In this document: positions 31,948-43,924 of the stretch, piece by piece
Layout: every line of letters begins with the position of its first letter
How positions within the stretch are numbered: the first letter of the stretch is position 1
Assembly: GCF_043290135.1 (NCBI RefSeq)
Contig: NC_134702.1
Coordinates: forward strand, 85,230,317 to 85,294,316
Direction of reading: 5' to 3'
Source of the DNA: Rhipicephalus microplus
Taxonomy: Eukaryota; Arthropoda; Arachnida; Ixodida; Ixodidae
DNA length: 64,000 nucleotides
Notes under the pieces: model-generated
The model's input: only the letters and a program-made list of their open reading frames with translations
Told to the model about the DNA's origin: nothing
Database searches by the model: none
Position numbers and translations under genes: made by a program

Positions 31948-32767
31948 GATGAAGGCAAGAGAACGAACGCTGGTACCGGTGTCTAATCGTGGACAGTTTC
32001 GTCGTTGCCAGCTTTCGCTGCATTAGCAAAAATAAAAAGCAAGGTCTCACCGAGAATTGGACTTGGTTTCCTAAATTCAGAGTCCAGAGTGGTAGCTGTT
32101 TCACCATGAGACCGCACTTTCCAACACCGGGAATGAAACCCGGGTCTTCTTGGTGAAAGCCAGATATCCTAGCCACTAGACCATGCCACAGATGGCGCCA
32201 AGGGAATGAGCGCTAGTACCGGTGTCTGTTCGTGGACAGGTTCGTCTTTGCCAGATTTGCTGCATTAGCAAAAATAAAAAGCAAGGTCTCACCGAGATTT
32301 GAACTCAGATCGCTGGATTCAAAGTCCAGAGTGCTAACCATTACACCATGAGACCGAACTTTCCGAAGCCGAGAATCGAACCCGGGCCTTCTTTGTGAAA
32401 GCCTGATATCCTAGCCACTAGACCACGCCGGAGATGGCTCAAGGCAGCGAGCATCAGTACCGCGGTCTATTCGCTGACAGTTTCGTCGTTGCCAGCTTTT
32501 GCTGCATTAGCAAAAATTAAAAGCAAGGTCTCACCGAGATTCGAACTAGGATCGCTGGATTCAGAGTCCAGAGTGCTAACCGTTAAACCATGAGACCGCA
32601 CTTTCCGCCGCGGGGAATCGAACCCGGGCCTTCTTTGTGAAAGCCTGATATCCTAGCCACTAGACCACGCCGGAGATGGCTCAAGGCAGCGAGCATCAGT
32701 ACCGCGGTCTATTCGCTGACAGTTTCGTCGTTGCCAGCTTTTGCTGCATTAGCAAAAATAAAAAGCA

Positions 32768-32839
32768 AGGTCTCACCGAGATTTGAACTCGGATCGCTGG
32801 ATTCAGAGTCCACAGTGCTAACCGTTACACCATGAGACC
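32768..32839 (-). tRNA. tRNA-Gln (CTG)
   Basis: Consensus apart from one anticodon-stem-adjacent change (GTCCACAGTG on the plus strand). Confidence 0.8.
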
Positions 32840-32844
32840 GCACT

Positions 32845-32916
32845 TTCCGACGCTGGGAATCGAACCCGGGCCTTCTGGGTGAAAGCCAGGTATCCTAGCC
32901 ACTATACCACGCCGGA
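32845..32916 (-). tRNA. tRNA-Glu (TTC), CTATACCAC form
   Basis: T-stem CGCTGGG and A box with GTATAGTGG. The anticodon arm is CCTGG/CCAGA. One of a recurring subfamily whose spacer starts GATGACAGCA (here GATTACAGCA). Confidence 0.7.
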
Positions 32917-33010
32917 GATTACAGCAAGAGAACGAGCGCTGGTACCGGTGCCTTATCGTGGACAGTTAAGTCATTGCCAGCTTTCGCTGCATTAGCAAAA
33001 ATAAAAAGCA

Positions 33011-33082
33011 AGGTCTCACCGAGATTTGAACTCAGATCGCTGGATGCTGAGTGCAGAGTGCTAACCATTACACCAATAGACC
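33011..33082 (-). pseudogene. tRNA-Gln-like, anticodon CAG
   Basis: Plus strand GGATGCTGAGTGCAG gives loop CTCAGCA, anticodon CAG (Leu). Acceptor weakened by CAATAGACC. Single occurrence noticed. Confidence 0.5.
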
Positions 33083-33494
33083 ACACTTTCCGACGCCGGG
33101 AATCGAACCCGGGTCTTCTTGGTGAAAGCCAGATATCCTAGCCACTAGACCACGCCGAAGACGGCACAAGGCAGCGAGCATCGGTACCGCGGTCTATTCA
33201 TTGACAGTTTCGTCGTTGCCAGCTTTCGCTGCATTAGCAAAAATAAAAAGCAAGGTTTCACCGAGAATTGGACTTGGTTTCCTAGATTCAGAGTCCAGAG
33301 TGGTAGCTGTTTCCCCATGAGACCGCACTTTCCAACACCGCGAATGAAACCCAGGTCTTCTTGGTGAAAGCCAGATATTCTAGCCACTCGACCATGCCAC
33401 AGATGGCGCCAGGGGAATGAGCGCTAGTACCGGTGTCTGTTCGTGGACAGGTTTGTCGTTGCCAGCTTTGCTGCATCAGCAAAAATAAAAAGCA

Positions 33495-33566
33495 AGGTCT
33501 CACCGAGATTTGAACTCAGATCGCTGGATTTAAAGTACAGAGTGCTAACCATTATACCATGAGACC
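33495..33566 (-). tRNA. tRNA-Gln body with anticodon TTA, full acceptor
   Basis: Plus strand GGATTTAAAGTACAG gives loop CTTTAAA, anticodon TTA. Unlike the other TTA copies the acceptor is full length. B box intact. Anticodon stem CTGTA/TCCAG has one mismatch, and the D-stem has one change (ATTATACC). Confidence 0.55.
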
Positions 33567-34222
33567 GAACTTTCCGAAGCCGAGAATCGAACCCGGGCGT
33601 TCTTTGTGAAAGCCAGATATCCTAGGCACTAGACCACGCCGAAGATCGCACAAGGCAGCGAGCATCGGTACCGTGGTCTAATCTCTGACAGTTTCGTCGT
33701 TGCCAGCTTTTGCTGGATTAGCAAAAATAAAAAGCAAGGTCTCACCAAAATTTGAACTCGGATCGCTGGATTCAGAGTCCAGAGTGCTAACCGTTACACC
33801 ATGAGACCGCACTTTCCACCGCCAGGAATCGAACCCGGGCCTTCTAGGTGAAAGCCAGATATCCTAGCCACTAGACCACGCTGGAGATGGCTCAAGGCAG
33901 CGAGCATCGGTACCGTGGTCTATTCGCTGACAGTTTCGTCGTTGCCAGCTTTTGCTGCATTAGCAAAAATAAAAAGCAAGGTCTCACCGAGATTTGAACT
34001 CGGATCGCTGGATTCAGAGTACAGAGTGCTAACCGTTACACCATGAGACCGCACTTTCCGACGCTGGGAATCGAACCCGGGCCTTCTGGGTGAAAGCCAG
34101 GTATCCTAGCCACTATACCACGCCGGAGATGACAGCAAGAGAACGAGCGCTGGTACCGATGTCTATTCGCGGACAGCGTCGTCGTTGCCAGCTTTCGCTG
34201 CATTAGCAAAAATAAAAAAGCA

Positions 34223-34294
34223 AGGTCTCACCAAGATTTGAACTCGGATCGCTGTATTTAGATTCCAGAGTGCTAACCGTTACACCTTGAGACT
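34223..34294 (-). tRNA. tRNA-Gln body with anticodon CTA
   Basis: Loop ATCTAAA gives CTA (reads UAG), with U33 and A37 kept. B box intact. Anticodon stem CTGGA/TACAG has a G-A mismatch, and the first acceptor pair is A-C. Also the empty homologue of the insertion site at 28582. Confidence 0.58.
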
Positions 34295-34299
34295 GCACT

Positions 34300-34371
34300 T
34301 TCCGACGCCGGGATTCGAACCTGGGCCTTCTGGGTCAAAGCCAAATATCCTAGCCACTAGACCATGCCGGA
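34300..34371 (-). tRNA. tRNA-Glu body with anticodon TTG
   Basis: Plus strand TGGGTCAAAGCCAAAT gives loop CTTTGAC, anticodon TTG. The T-loop TTCGAAT still fits the B box, with an altered T-stem (GGATTCGAACCTGGG). Confidence 0.55.
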
Positions 34372-34711
34372 GATGGCGACAAGAGAATGAGCGCTAGTAC
34401 TGGAGTCTATTCGCCGACAGTTTCGCCGTTGCCAGCTTTTGTTGCATTAGCAAAAATAAGAAGCAAGGTCTCACCGAGATTTGAACTCGGTTCCCTAGAT
34501 TCAGAGTCCAGAGTGCTACCTGTTTCACCATGAGACCGCACTTTCCGACACCGGGAATGAAACCAGGGCTTTCTTGGTGAAAGCCAGATATCCTATCCAC
34601 GCGACCATGCCACAGATGGCGCCAAAGGAATGAGCGCTAGTACCGGTGTCTGTTCGTGGACAGTTTCGTCGTTGCCAGCTTTTGCTGCATTAGCAAAAAT
34701 AAAAAAAAGCA

Positions 34712-34783
34712 ATGTCTCACCGAGATTTTAACTCGGATCGCTGGATTCAGAGTCCAGAGTGCTAACCGTTACACCATGAGACC
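34712..34783 (-). tRNA. tRNA-Gln (CTG)
   Basis: Anticodon and D-arms consensus. The last acceptor base is changed (AATGTCTC on the plus strand) and the T-loop is TTAAAAT, so the B box is weakened. Confidence 0.6.
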
Positions 34784-34788
34784 GCACT

Positions 34789-34860
34789 TTCCGACGCCGG
34801 GAATCGAACCCGGGCCTTCTGGGTGAAAGCCAGATATCCTAGCCACTAGACCACGCCAGA
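34789..34860 (-). tRNA. tRNA-Glu (TTC), near consensus
   Basis: All arms consensus except 5' end TCTGGCG. Confidence 0.83.
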
Positions 34861-35195
34861 GATGGCGACATGGGAATGAGTTCTGGTTCCGGTAAGTTTT
34901 CGCGGACAGTTTCGTCGTTGCCAGCTTTTGCTGCATTAGGAATAATAAAAAGCAAGGTCTCAACGAGATTTGAACTCGGATCGCTGGATTCAGAGTCCAG
35001 AGTTCTAACCGTTACACCATGAGACCGCACTTTCCAACACCGGGACTGAAACCCGGGCCTTCTTGGTGAAAGCCAGATATCCTAGCCACTAGACCATGCC
35101 AGAGATGGCGCCAAGGGAATGAGCGCTAGTACCGGTGTCTGTTCGCGGAAGGTTCGTCGTTGCCAGCTTTGCTGCATTAACAAAAATAAAAAGCA

Positions 35196-35267
35196 AGGTC
35201 TCACCGAGATTTTAACTCAGATCGCTGAATTAAAAGTCCAGAGTGCTAACCATTACACCATGAGACC
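35196..35267 (-). pseudogene. tRNA-Gln body with anticodon TTT
   Basis: Loop CTTTTAA, T-loop TTAAAAT (B box broken), acceptor full length. Confidence 0.58.
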
Positions 35268-36483
35268 GCACTCTCCGACACCAAGAATTGAACCCGGGCC
35301 TTCTTTATGAAGGCCAGATATCCTAGCCACTAGACCACGCCGGAGATGGCTCAAGGCAGCGAGCATCGGTACCGCGGTCTATTCGCTGACAGTTTCGTCG
35401 TTGTCAGCTTTTGTTGCATTAGCAAAAATAAAAAGCAAGGTCTCACCGAGATTTCAACTCGGATCGCTTGATTCAGAGTCCAGAGTGCTAACCGTTACAC
35501 CATGAGACCGCAATTTCCGACGCCAGGAATCGAATCCGGGCCTTCTGGGTGAAAGCCTGATATCCTAGCCTCTAGACCACGCTGGAGATGAAGGGAAGAG
35601 AACGAGCGCTGGTACCGGTGTCTAATCGTGGACAGTTTCGTCGTTGCCAGCTTTCGCTGCATTAGCAGAAATAAAAAGCAAGGTCTCACCGAGATTTGGA
35701 CTCAGATCGCTGGATGCAGAGTGCAGAGTGCTAACCATTACATCAATAGACCACACTTTCCGACGCCGGGAATCGAACCCGGGCCTTCTGTGTGAAAGCC
35801 AGATATGCTAGCCACTAGACCACGCCAGAGATGGCTGGAGGGAGCGAGCATAGGTACCGCGGTCTATTCGTTGACACTTTCGTCGTTGCCAGCTTTAGCA
35901 GTATTAGCAATAGTAAAATGCAAGGTGTCACCGAGATTTGAACTTGGATCGCTGGATTCAAAGTCCAGAGTGGTAGCTGTTTCACCATGAGACCGCACTT
36001 TCCAACACCGGGAATGAAACCCGGGTCTTCTTGGTGAAAGCCAGATATCCTAGCCACTAGACCATGCCAAAGATGGCGCCAAGGGAATGAGCGCTAGTAC
36101 CGGTGTCTGTTCGTGGACAGGTTCGTCGTTGCCAGCTTTGCTGCATTAGCAAAAATAAAAAGCAAGGTCTCACCGAGACTTGAACTCAGATCGCTGGATT
36201 CAAAGTCCAGAGTGCTAACCATTACACCATGAGACCGAACTTTCCGAAGCCGAGAATCGAACCCGGGCATTCTTTGTGAAAGCCAGATATCCTAGCCACT
36301 AGACCACGCCGGAGATGGCTCAAGGCAGCAAGCATTGGTATCGCGGTCTATTCGCTGACAGTTTCGTCGTTGTCAGCTTTTGTTGCATTAGCAAAAATAA
36401 AAAGCAAGGTCTCACCGAGATTTCAACTTGGTTCCCTATATTCAGAGTCTAGAGGGCTAGCTGTTTCACCATGATACCGCACT

Positions 36484-36555
36484 TTCCAACACCGGGAATG
36501 AAACCCGGGCCTTCTTGGTCAAAGCCAGATATCCTAGCCACTAGACCACGCCGGA
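36484..36555 (-). pseudogene. tRNA-Glu-like, anticodon TTG
   Basis: Plus strand CTTGGTCAAAGCC gives anticodon TTG. T-arm ACCGGGAATGAAACCCGGG has T-loop TTTCATT, so the B box is broken. Confidence 0.55.
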
Positions 36556-37860
36556 GATGGCTCAAGGCAGCGAGCATCAGTACCGCGGTCTATTCGCTGA
36601 CAGTTTCGTCGTTGCCAGCTTTTGCTGCATTAGAAAATATTAAAAGCAAGGTCTCACCGAGATTCGAACTCGGATCACTGGATTCAGAGTCCATAGTGCT
36701 AACCGTTACACCATGAAACCGCACTTTCCGACGCCGGGAATCGAACCCGGGCGTTCTGGGTGAAAGCCAGATATCCTAGCCACTAGACCACGCCGGAGAT
36801 GACGGCAAGGGAACGAGCGCTGGTACCGGTGTCTAAACGTGGACAGTTTAGTCGTTGCCAGCTTTCGCTGCATTAGCAAAAATAAAAAGCAAGGTCTCAC
36901 CCAGATTTGAACTCAGATCACTGGATGCAGAGTGCAGAATGCTAACCATTACACCAATAGACCACACTTTCCGACGCCGGAAATCGAACCCGGGCCTTCT
37001 GGGTGAAAGCCAGATATGCTAGCCACTAGACCACGCCAGAGATGGCTGGAGGGAGCGAGCATCGGTACCGCGGTCTATTCGTTGACACTTTCGTCGTTGC
37101 CAGCTTTTGCAGCATTAGCAAAAGTAAAATGTAAGGTGTCACCGAGATTTGAACTTGGATCGCTGGATTCAAAGTCCAGTGTGCTAACCATTACACCATG
37201 AGACCACACTTTCCGACGCCGGGAATCGAAGCCGGGCCTCTTAGTGAAAGCCAGATATCCCAGCCACTACACCACGCCTGAAATGGCGACAAGCGACCGA
37301 GCGCTGGTACCGGTGTCTATTCGCGGACAGTTTCGTCATTGCCAGCCTTTGCTGCATTAGCAAAAATAAAAAGCAAGGTCTAACCGAGATTTGAACCCGG
37401 ATCGCTGGATTCAGAGTCCAGAGTGCTAACCGTTACACCATGAGACCGCACTTTCCGACGCCGGCAATCGAACCCGGGCCTTCTGGGTGAAAGCCAAATA
37501 TCCTAGCCACTAGACCACGCCGGAGATGGCGACAAGAGAGCGAGCGCTAGTACTGGAGTGTATTCGCGGACAGTTTCGCCGTTGCCAGCTTTTGTTGCAT
37601 TAGCAAAAATAAAAAGCAAGGTCTCACCGAGATTCGAACTCGGATCACTGGATTCAGAGTCCAGAGTGCTAACCGTTACACCATGAGACCGCACTTTATG
37701 ACGCCGGGAATCGAACCCGGGCCAGCTTTGTGAAAGCCAGATATCCTAGACACTAGACCACGCCGGAGATCGCACAAGGCAGCGAGCATCGGTACCGTGG
37801 TCTAATCGCTGACAGTTTCGTCGTTGCCAGCTTTTGCTGGATTAGCAAAAATAAAAAGCA

Positions 37861-37932
37861 AGGTCTCACCGAGATTTTAACTCGGATCGCTGGATTAAAA
37901 GTCCAGAGTGCTAACCATTACACCATGAGACC
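37861..37932 (-). pseudogene. tRNA-Gln body with anticodon TTT
   Basis: Loop CTTTTAA on an intact stem, full acceptor, T-loop TTAAAAT. Confidence 0.58.
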
Positions 37933-38830
37933 GCACTTTCCGACACCAATAATTGAACCCGGGCCTTCTTTATGAAGGCCAGATATCCTAGCCACTAGAC
38001 CACGCCGGAGATGGCTCAAGGCAGCGAGCATCGGTACCGCGGTCTATTCGCTGACAGTTTCGTCGTTGCCAACTTTTGCTGCATTAGCAAAAATAAAAAG
38101 CAAGGTCTCACCGAGATTTGAACTCGGATCGCTTGATTCAGAGTCCAGAGTGCTAACCGTTAGACCATGAGACCGCAATTTTCGACGCCAGGAATCGAAT
38201 CCGGGCCTTCTGGGTGAAAGCCTGATATCCTAGCCACTAGACCACGCCGGAGATGAAGGGAAGAGAACGAGCGCTGGTACCGGTGTCTAATCGTGGACAG
38301 TTTCGCCGTTGCCAGCTTTCGCTGCATTAGCAGAAATAAAAAGCAAGGTCTCACCGAGATTTTGACTCAGATCGCTGGATGCAGAGTGCAGAGTGCTAAC
38401 CATTACACCAATAGACCACACTTTCCGACGCCGGGAATCGAACCCGGGCCTTCTGGGTGAAAGCCAGATATCCTAGCCACTAGACCACGCCGGAGATCAA
38501 GGCAAGAGAACGAGCGCTGGTACCGGTGTCTAATCCTGGACAGTTTCGTCGTTGCCAGCTTTCGCTGCATTAGCAAAAATAAAAAGCAAGGTCTCACCGA
38601 GAATTGGACTTGGTTTCCTAGATTCAGAGTCCAGAGTGGTAGCTGTTTCACCATGAGACCGCACTTTCGAACACCGGGAATGAAACCCGGGTCTTCTTGG
38701 TGAAAGCCAGATATCCTAGCCACTAGACCATGCCACAGATGGCGCCAAGGGAATGAGCGCTAGTACGGGTGTCTGTTCGTGGACAGGTTCGTCGTTGCCA
38801 GCCTTGCTGCATTAGCAAAAATAAAAAGCA

Positions 38831-38902
38831 AGGTCTCACTGAGATTTGAACTCAGATCGCTGGATTCAAAGTCCAGAGTGCTAACCATTACACCATGAGA
38901 CC
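38831..38902 (-). tRNA. tRNA-Gln (TTG), re-paired T-stem
   Basis: Acceptor, A box and B box intact. T-stem CTGAG/CTCAG is a full Watson-Crick replacement of CCGAG/CTCGG. Anticodon loop CTTTGAA. Confidence 0.82.
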
Positions 38903-40286
38903 GAACTTTCCGAAGCCGAGAATCGAACCCGGGCGTTCTTTGTGAAAGCCAGATATCCTAGCCACTAGACCACGCCGGAGATGGCTCAAGGCAGCAAGCA
39001 TCGGTACCGCGGTCTATTCGTTGACACTTTCGTCGTTGCCAGCTTTTGCAGCATTAGCAAAAGTAAAATGCAAGGTGTCACCGAGATTTGAACTTGGATC
39101 GCTGGATTCAAAGTCCAGTGTGCTAACCATTACACCATGAGACCACACTTTCCGACGCCGGGAATCGAAGCCGGGCCTCTTAGTGAAAGCCAGATATCCC
39201 AGCCACTACACCACGCCTGAAATGGCGACAAGCGACCGAGCGCTGGTACCGGTGTCTATTCGCGGACAGTTTCGTCATTGCCAGCCTTTGCTGCATTAGC
39301 AAAAATAAAAAGCAAGGTCTAACCGAGATTTGAACCCGGATCGCTGGATTCAGAGTCCAGAGTGCTAACCGTTACACCATGAGACCGCACTTTCCGACGC
39401 CGAGAATCGAACCCGGGCCTTCTGGCTGAAAGCCAAATATCCTTGCCACTATACCACGCCGGAGATGACAGCAAGAGAACGAGCGCTGGTACCGGTGCCT
39501 TATCGTGGACAGTTTAGTCATTGCCAGCTTTCGCTGCATTAGCAAAAATAAAAAGTAAGGTCTCACCGAGATTTGAACTCAGATCGCTGAATGCAGAGTG
39601 CAGAGTGCTCACCATTACACCAATAGACCACACTTTCCACCGCCGGAAATCGAACCCGGGCCTTCTAAGTGAAAGCCAGATATCCTAGCCACTAGACCAC
39701 GCTGGAGATGGCTCAAGGCAGCGAGCATCGGTACCGTGGTCTATTCGCTGACAGTTTCGTCGTTGCCAGCTTTTGCTGCATTAGCAAAAATAAAAAGCAA
39801 GGTCTCACCGAGATTTGAACTCGGATCGCTGGATTCAGAGACCAGAGTGCTAACCGTTACACCATGAGACCGCACTTTCCGACGCTGCGAATCGAACCCG
39901 GGCCTTCTGGGTGAAAGCCAGGTATCCTAGCCACTATACCACGCCGGAGATGACAGCAAGAGAACGAGCGCTGGTACCGGTGCCTTATCGTGGACAGTTC
40001 AGTCGTTGCCAGCTTTCGCTGCATTAGCAAAAATGAAAAGCAAGGTCTCACCGAGATTTGAACTCAGATCGCTGGATGCAGAGTGCAGAGTGCTAACCAT
40101 TACACCAATAGACCACACTTTCCGACGCCGGGAATCGAACCCGAGCCTTCTGGGTGAAAGCCATTTATCCTAGCCACTAGACCACGCCGGAGATGGCGAC
40201 AGGAAAACGAGCGCTGGTACCGATGTCTATTCGCGGACAGCGTCGTCGTTGCCAGCTTTTGCTGCATTAGCAAAAATAAAAAAGCA

Positions 40287-40358
40287 AGGTCTCACCAAGA
40301 TTTGAACTCGGATCGCTGTATTTAGATTCCAGAGTGCTAACCGTTACACCTTGAGACT
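40287..40358 (-). tRNA. tRNA-Gln body with anticodon CTA
   Basis: Same form as 34223 and also an empty homologue of the 5S/LINE-tail insertion site. Confidence 0.58.
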
Positions 40359-40363
40359 GCACT

Positions 40364-40435
40364 TTCCGACGCCGGGATTCGAACCTGGGCCTCCTGGGTA
40401 AAAGCCAAATATCCTAGCCACTAGACCATGCCGGA
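40364..40435 (-). tRNA. tRNA-Glu body with anticodon TTT
   Basis: Plus strand TGGGTAAAAGCCAAAT gives loop CTTTTAC, anticodon TTT (Lys). T-stem altered, T-loop TTCGAAT usable. 5' end TCCGGCA. Confidence 0.52.
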
Positions 40436-41258
40436 GATGGCGACAAGAGAATGAGCGCTAGTACTGGAGTCTATTCGCCGACAGTTTCGCCGTTGCCAGC
40501 TTTTGTTGCATTAGCAAAAATAAGAAGCAAGGTCTCACCGAGATTTGAACTCGGTTCCCTAGATTCAGAGTCCAGAGTGCTACCTGTTTCACCATGAGAC
40601 CGCACTTTCCGACACCGGGAATGAAACCCGGGCTTTCTTGGTGAAAGCCAGATATCCTATCCACGCGACCATGCCACAGATGGCGCCAAAGGAATGAGCG
40701 CTAGTACCGGTGTCTGTTCGTGGACAGTTTCGTCGTTGCCAGCTTTTGCTGCATTAGCAAAAATAAAAAAAGCAATGTCTCACCGAGATTTGAACTCGGA
40801 TTGCTGGATTCAGAGTCCAGAGTGCTAACCGTTACACCATGAGACCGCACTTTCCGACGCCGGGAATCGAACCCGGGCCTTCTGGGTGAAAGCCAGATAT
40901 CCTAGCCACTAGACCACGCCAGAGATGGCGACATGGGAATGAGTTCTGGTTCCGGTAAGTTTTCGCGGACAGTTTCGTCGTTGCCAGCTTTTGCTGCATT
41001 AGGAATAATAAAAAGCAAGGTCTCAACGAGATTTGAACTCGGATCGCTGGATTCAGAGTCCAGAGTTCTAACCGTTACACCATGAGACCGCACTTTCCAA
41101 CACCGGGAATGAAACCCGGGCCTTCTTGGTGAAAGCCAGATATCCTAGCCACTAGACCATTCCAGAGATGGCGCCAAGGGAATGAGCGCTAGTACCGGTG
41201 TCTGTTCGCGGACAGTTCGTCGTTGCCAGCTTTGCTGCATTAGCAAAAATAAAAAGCA

Positions 41259-41330
41259 AGGTCTCACCGAGATTTTAACTCAGATCGCTGGATTAAAAGT
41301 CCAGAGTGCTAACCATTACACCATGAGACC
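41259..41330 (-). pseudogene. tRNA-Gln body with anticodon TTT
   Basis: Loop CTTTTAA, full acceptor, broken B box (TTAAAAT). Confidence 0.58.
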
Positions 41331-42228
41331 GCACTTTCCGACACCAAGAATTGAACCCGGGCCTTCTTTATGAAGGCCAGATATCCTAGCCACTAGACCA
41401 CGCCAGAGATGGCTCAAGGCAGCGAGCATCGGTACCGCGGTCTATTCGCTGACAGTTTCGTCGTTGCCAACTTTTGCTGCATTAGCAAAAATAAAAAGCA
41501 AGGTCTCACCGAGATTTGAACTCGGATCGCTTGATTCAGAGTCCAGAGTGCTAACCGTTACACCATGAGACCGCAATTTTCGACGCCAGGAATCGAATCC
41601 GGGCCTTCTGGGTGAAAGCCTGATATCCTAGCCACTAGACCACGCCGGAGATAAAGGGAAGAGAACGAGCGCTGGTACCGGTGTCTAATCGTGGACAGTT
41701 TCGCCGTTGCCAGCTTTCGCTGCATTAGCAGAAATAAAAAGCAAGGTCTCACCGAGATTTGGACTCAGATCGCTGGATGCAGAGTGCAGAGTGCTAACCA
41801 TTACACCATTAGACCACACTTTCCGACGCCGGGAATCGAACCCGGGCCTTCTGGGTGAAAGCCAGATATCCCAGCCACTAGACCACGCCGGAGATCAAGG
41901 CAAGAGAACGAGCGCTGGTACCGGTGTCTAATCCTGGACAGTTTCGTCGTTGCCAGCTTTCGCTGCATTAGCAAAAATAAAAAGCAAGGTCTCACCAAGA
42001 ATTGGACTTGGTTTCCTAGATTCAGAGTCCAGAGTGGTAGCTGTTTCACCATGAGACCGCACTTTCGAACACCGGGAATGAAACCCGGGTCTTCTTGGTG
42101 AAAGCCAGATATCCTAGCCACTAGACCATGCCACAGATGGCGCCAAGGGAATGAGCGCTAGTACGGGTGTCTGTTCGTGGACAGGTTCGTCGTTGCCAGC
42201 CTTGCTGCATTAGCAAAAATAAAAAGCA

Positions 42229-42300
42229 AGGTCTCACTGAGATTTGAACTCAGATCGCTGGATTCAAAGTCCAGAGTGCTAACCATTACACCATGAGACC
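42229..42300 (-). tRNA. tRNA-Gln (TTG), re-paired T-stem
   Basis: CTGAG/CTCAG T-stem as at 38831. All other arms consensus. Confidence 0.82.
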
Positions 42301-42789
42301 GAACTTTCCGAAGCCGAGAATCGAACCCGGGCGTTCTTTGTGAAAGCCAGATATCCTAGCCACTAGACCACGCCGGAGATGGCTCAAGGCAGCAAGCATT
42401 GGTATCGCGGTCTATTCGCTGACAGTTTCGTCGTTGTCAGCTTTTGTGTCATTAGAAAAAATAAAAAGGAAGGTCTCACCGAGATTTCAACTCAGTTCCC
42501 TATATTCAGAGTCCAGAGTGCTAGCTGTTTCACCATGATACCGCACTTTCAAACACCGGGAATGAAACCCGGGCCTTCTTGGTGAAAGCCAGATATCCTA
42601 GCCACTAGACCACGCCGGAGATGGCTCAAGGCAACGAGCATCAGTACCGCGGTCTATTCGCTGACAGTTTCGTCGTTGCCAGCTTTTGCTGCATTAGCAA
42701 AAATAAAAAGCAAGGTCTCACCGAGATTTGAACTCGGATCGCTGGATTCAGAGTCCAGAGTGCTAACCGTTACACCATGAGACCGCACT

Positions 42790-42861
42790 TTCCGACGCCG
42801 GGAATCGAGCCCGGGCCTTCTGGGTGACAGCCAGATATCCTAGCCACTAGACCAAGCCGGA
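42790..42861 (-). tRNA. tRNA-Glu body with anticodon GTC
   Basis: Plus strand GGGTGACAGCCAG gives loop CTGTCAC, anticodon GTC (Asp), on a perfect TCTGG/CCAGA stem. T-loop TTCGATT with one T-stem change (ATCGAGCCC). Acceptor 5' end TCCGGCT. Asp tRNAs are close relatives of Glu tRNAs, so a one-base identity shift is plausible. Confidence 0.58.
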
Positions 42862-42955
42862 GATGACGGCAAGGGAACGAGCGCTGGTACCGGTGTCTAA
42901 ACGTGGACAGTTTAGTCGTTGCCAGCTTTCGCTGCATTAGCAAAAATAAAAAGCA

Positions 42956-43027
42956 AGGTCTCACCGAGATTTGAACTCAGATCTCTGGATGTAGAGTGCA
43001 GAGTGCTAACCATTACACCAATAGACC
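42956..43027 (-). pseudogene. tRNA-Gln-like, anticodon CTA
   Basis: Loop CTCTACA. Stem and acceptor defects as at 24943. Confidence 0.55.
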
Positions 43028-43924
43028 ACACTTTCCGACGCCGGGAATCGAACCCGGGCCTTCTGGGTGAAAGCCAGATATGCTAGCCACTAGACCACGC
43101 CAGAGATGGCTGGAGGGAGCGAGCATCGGTACCGCGGTCTATTCGTTGACACTTTCGTCGTTGCCAGCTTTTGCAGCATTAGCAAAAGTAAAATGCAAGG
43201 TGTCACCGAGATTTGAACTTGGATCGCTGGATTCAAAGTCCAGTGTGCTAACCATTACACCATGAGACCACACTTTCCGACGCCGGGAATCGAAGCCATG
43301 CCTCTTAGTGAAAGCCAGATATCCCAGCCACTACACCACGCCTGAAATGGCGACAAGCGACCGAGCGCTGGTACCGGTGTCTATTCGCGGACAGTTTCGT
43401 CATTGCCAGCCTTTGCTGCATTAGCAAAAATAAAAAGCAAGGTCTAACCGAGATTTGAACCCGGATCGCTGGATTCAGAGTCCAGAGTGCTAACCGTTAC
43501 ACCATGAGACCGCACTTTCCGACGCAGAGAATCGAACCCGGGCCTTCTGGCTGAAAGCCAAATATCCTTGCCACTATACCACGCCGGAGATGACAGCAAG
43601 AGAACGAGCGCTGGTACCGGTGCCTTATCGTGGACAGTTTAGTCATTGCCAGCTTTCGCTGCATTAGCAAAAATAAAAAGTAAGGTCTCACCGAGATTTG
43701 AACTCAGATCGCTGGATGCAGAGTGCAGAGTGCTCACCATTACACCAATAGACCACACTTTCCGACGCCGGGAATCTAACCCGGGTCTTCTTGGTGAAAG
43801 CCAGATATCCTAGCCACTAGATCACGCCGGAGATGGCTCAAGGCAGCGAGCATCGGTACCGTGGTCTATTCGCTGACAGTTTCGTCGTTGCCAGCTTTTG
43901 CTGCATTAGCAAAAATAAAAAGGA

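Larger units (their letters stand above)
24718..38934 (-). repeat. Mixed tRNA-Glu/Gln units, about 58 copies
   Basis: Continuous array. Contains the first 5S/LINE-tail retroinsertion (28596-28659) and a high density of anticodon variants: CTT at 27122, TTA at 29382, 31316 and 33495, CAG at 33011, CTA at 34223, TTT at 35196 and 37861, and Glu bodies with TTG at 30667, 34300 and 36484 and with CTC at 30909. No coding gene seen. Confidence 0.85.
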
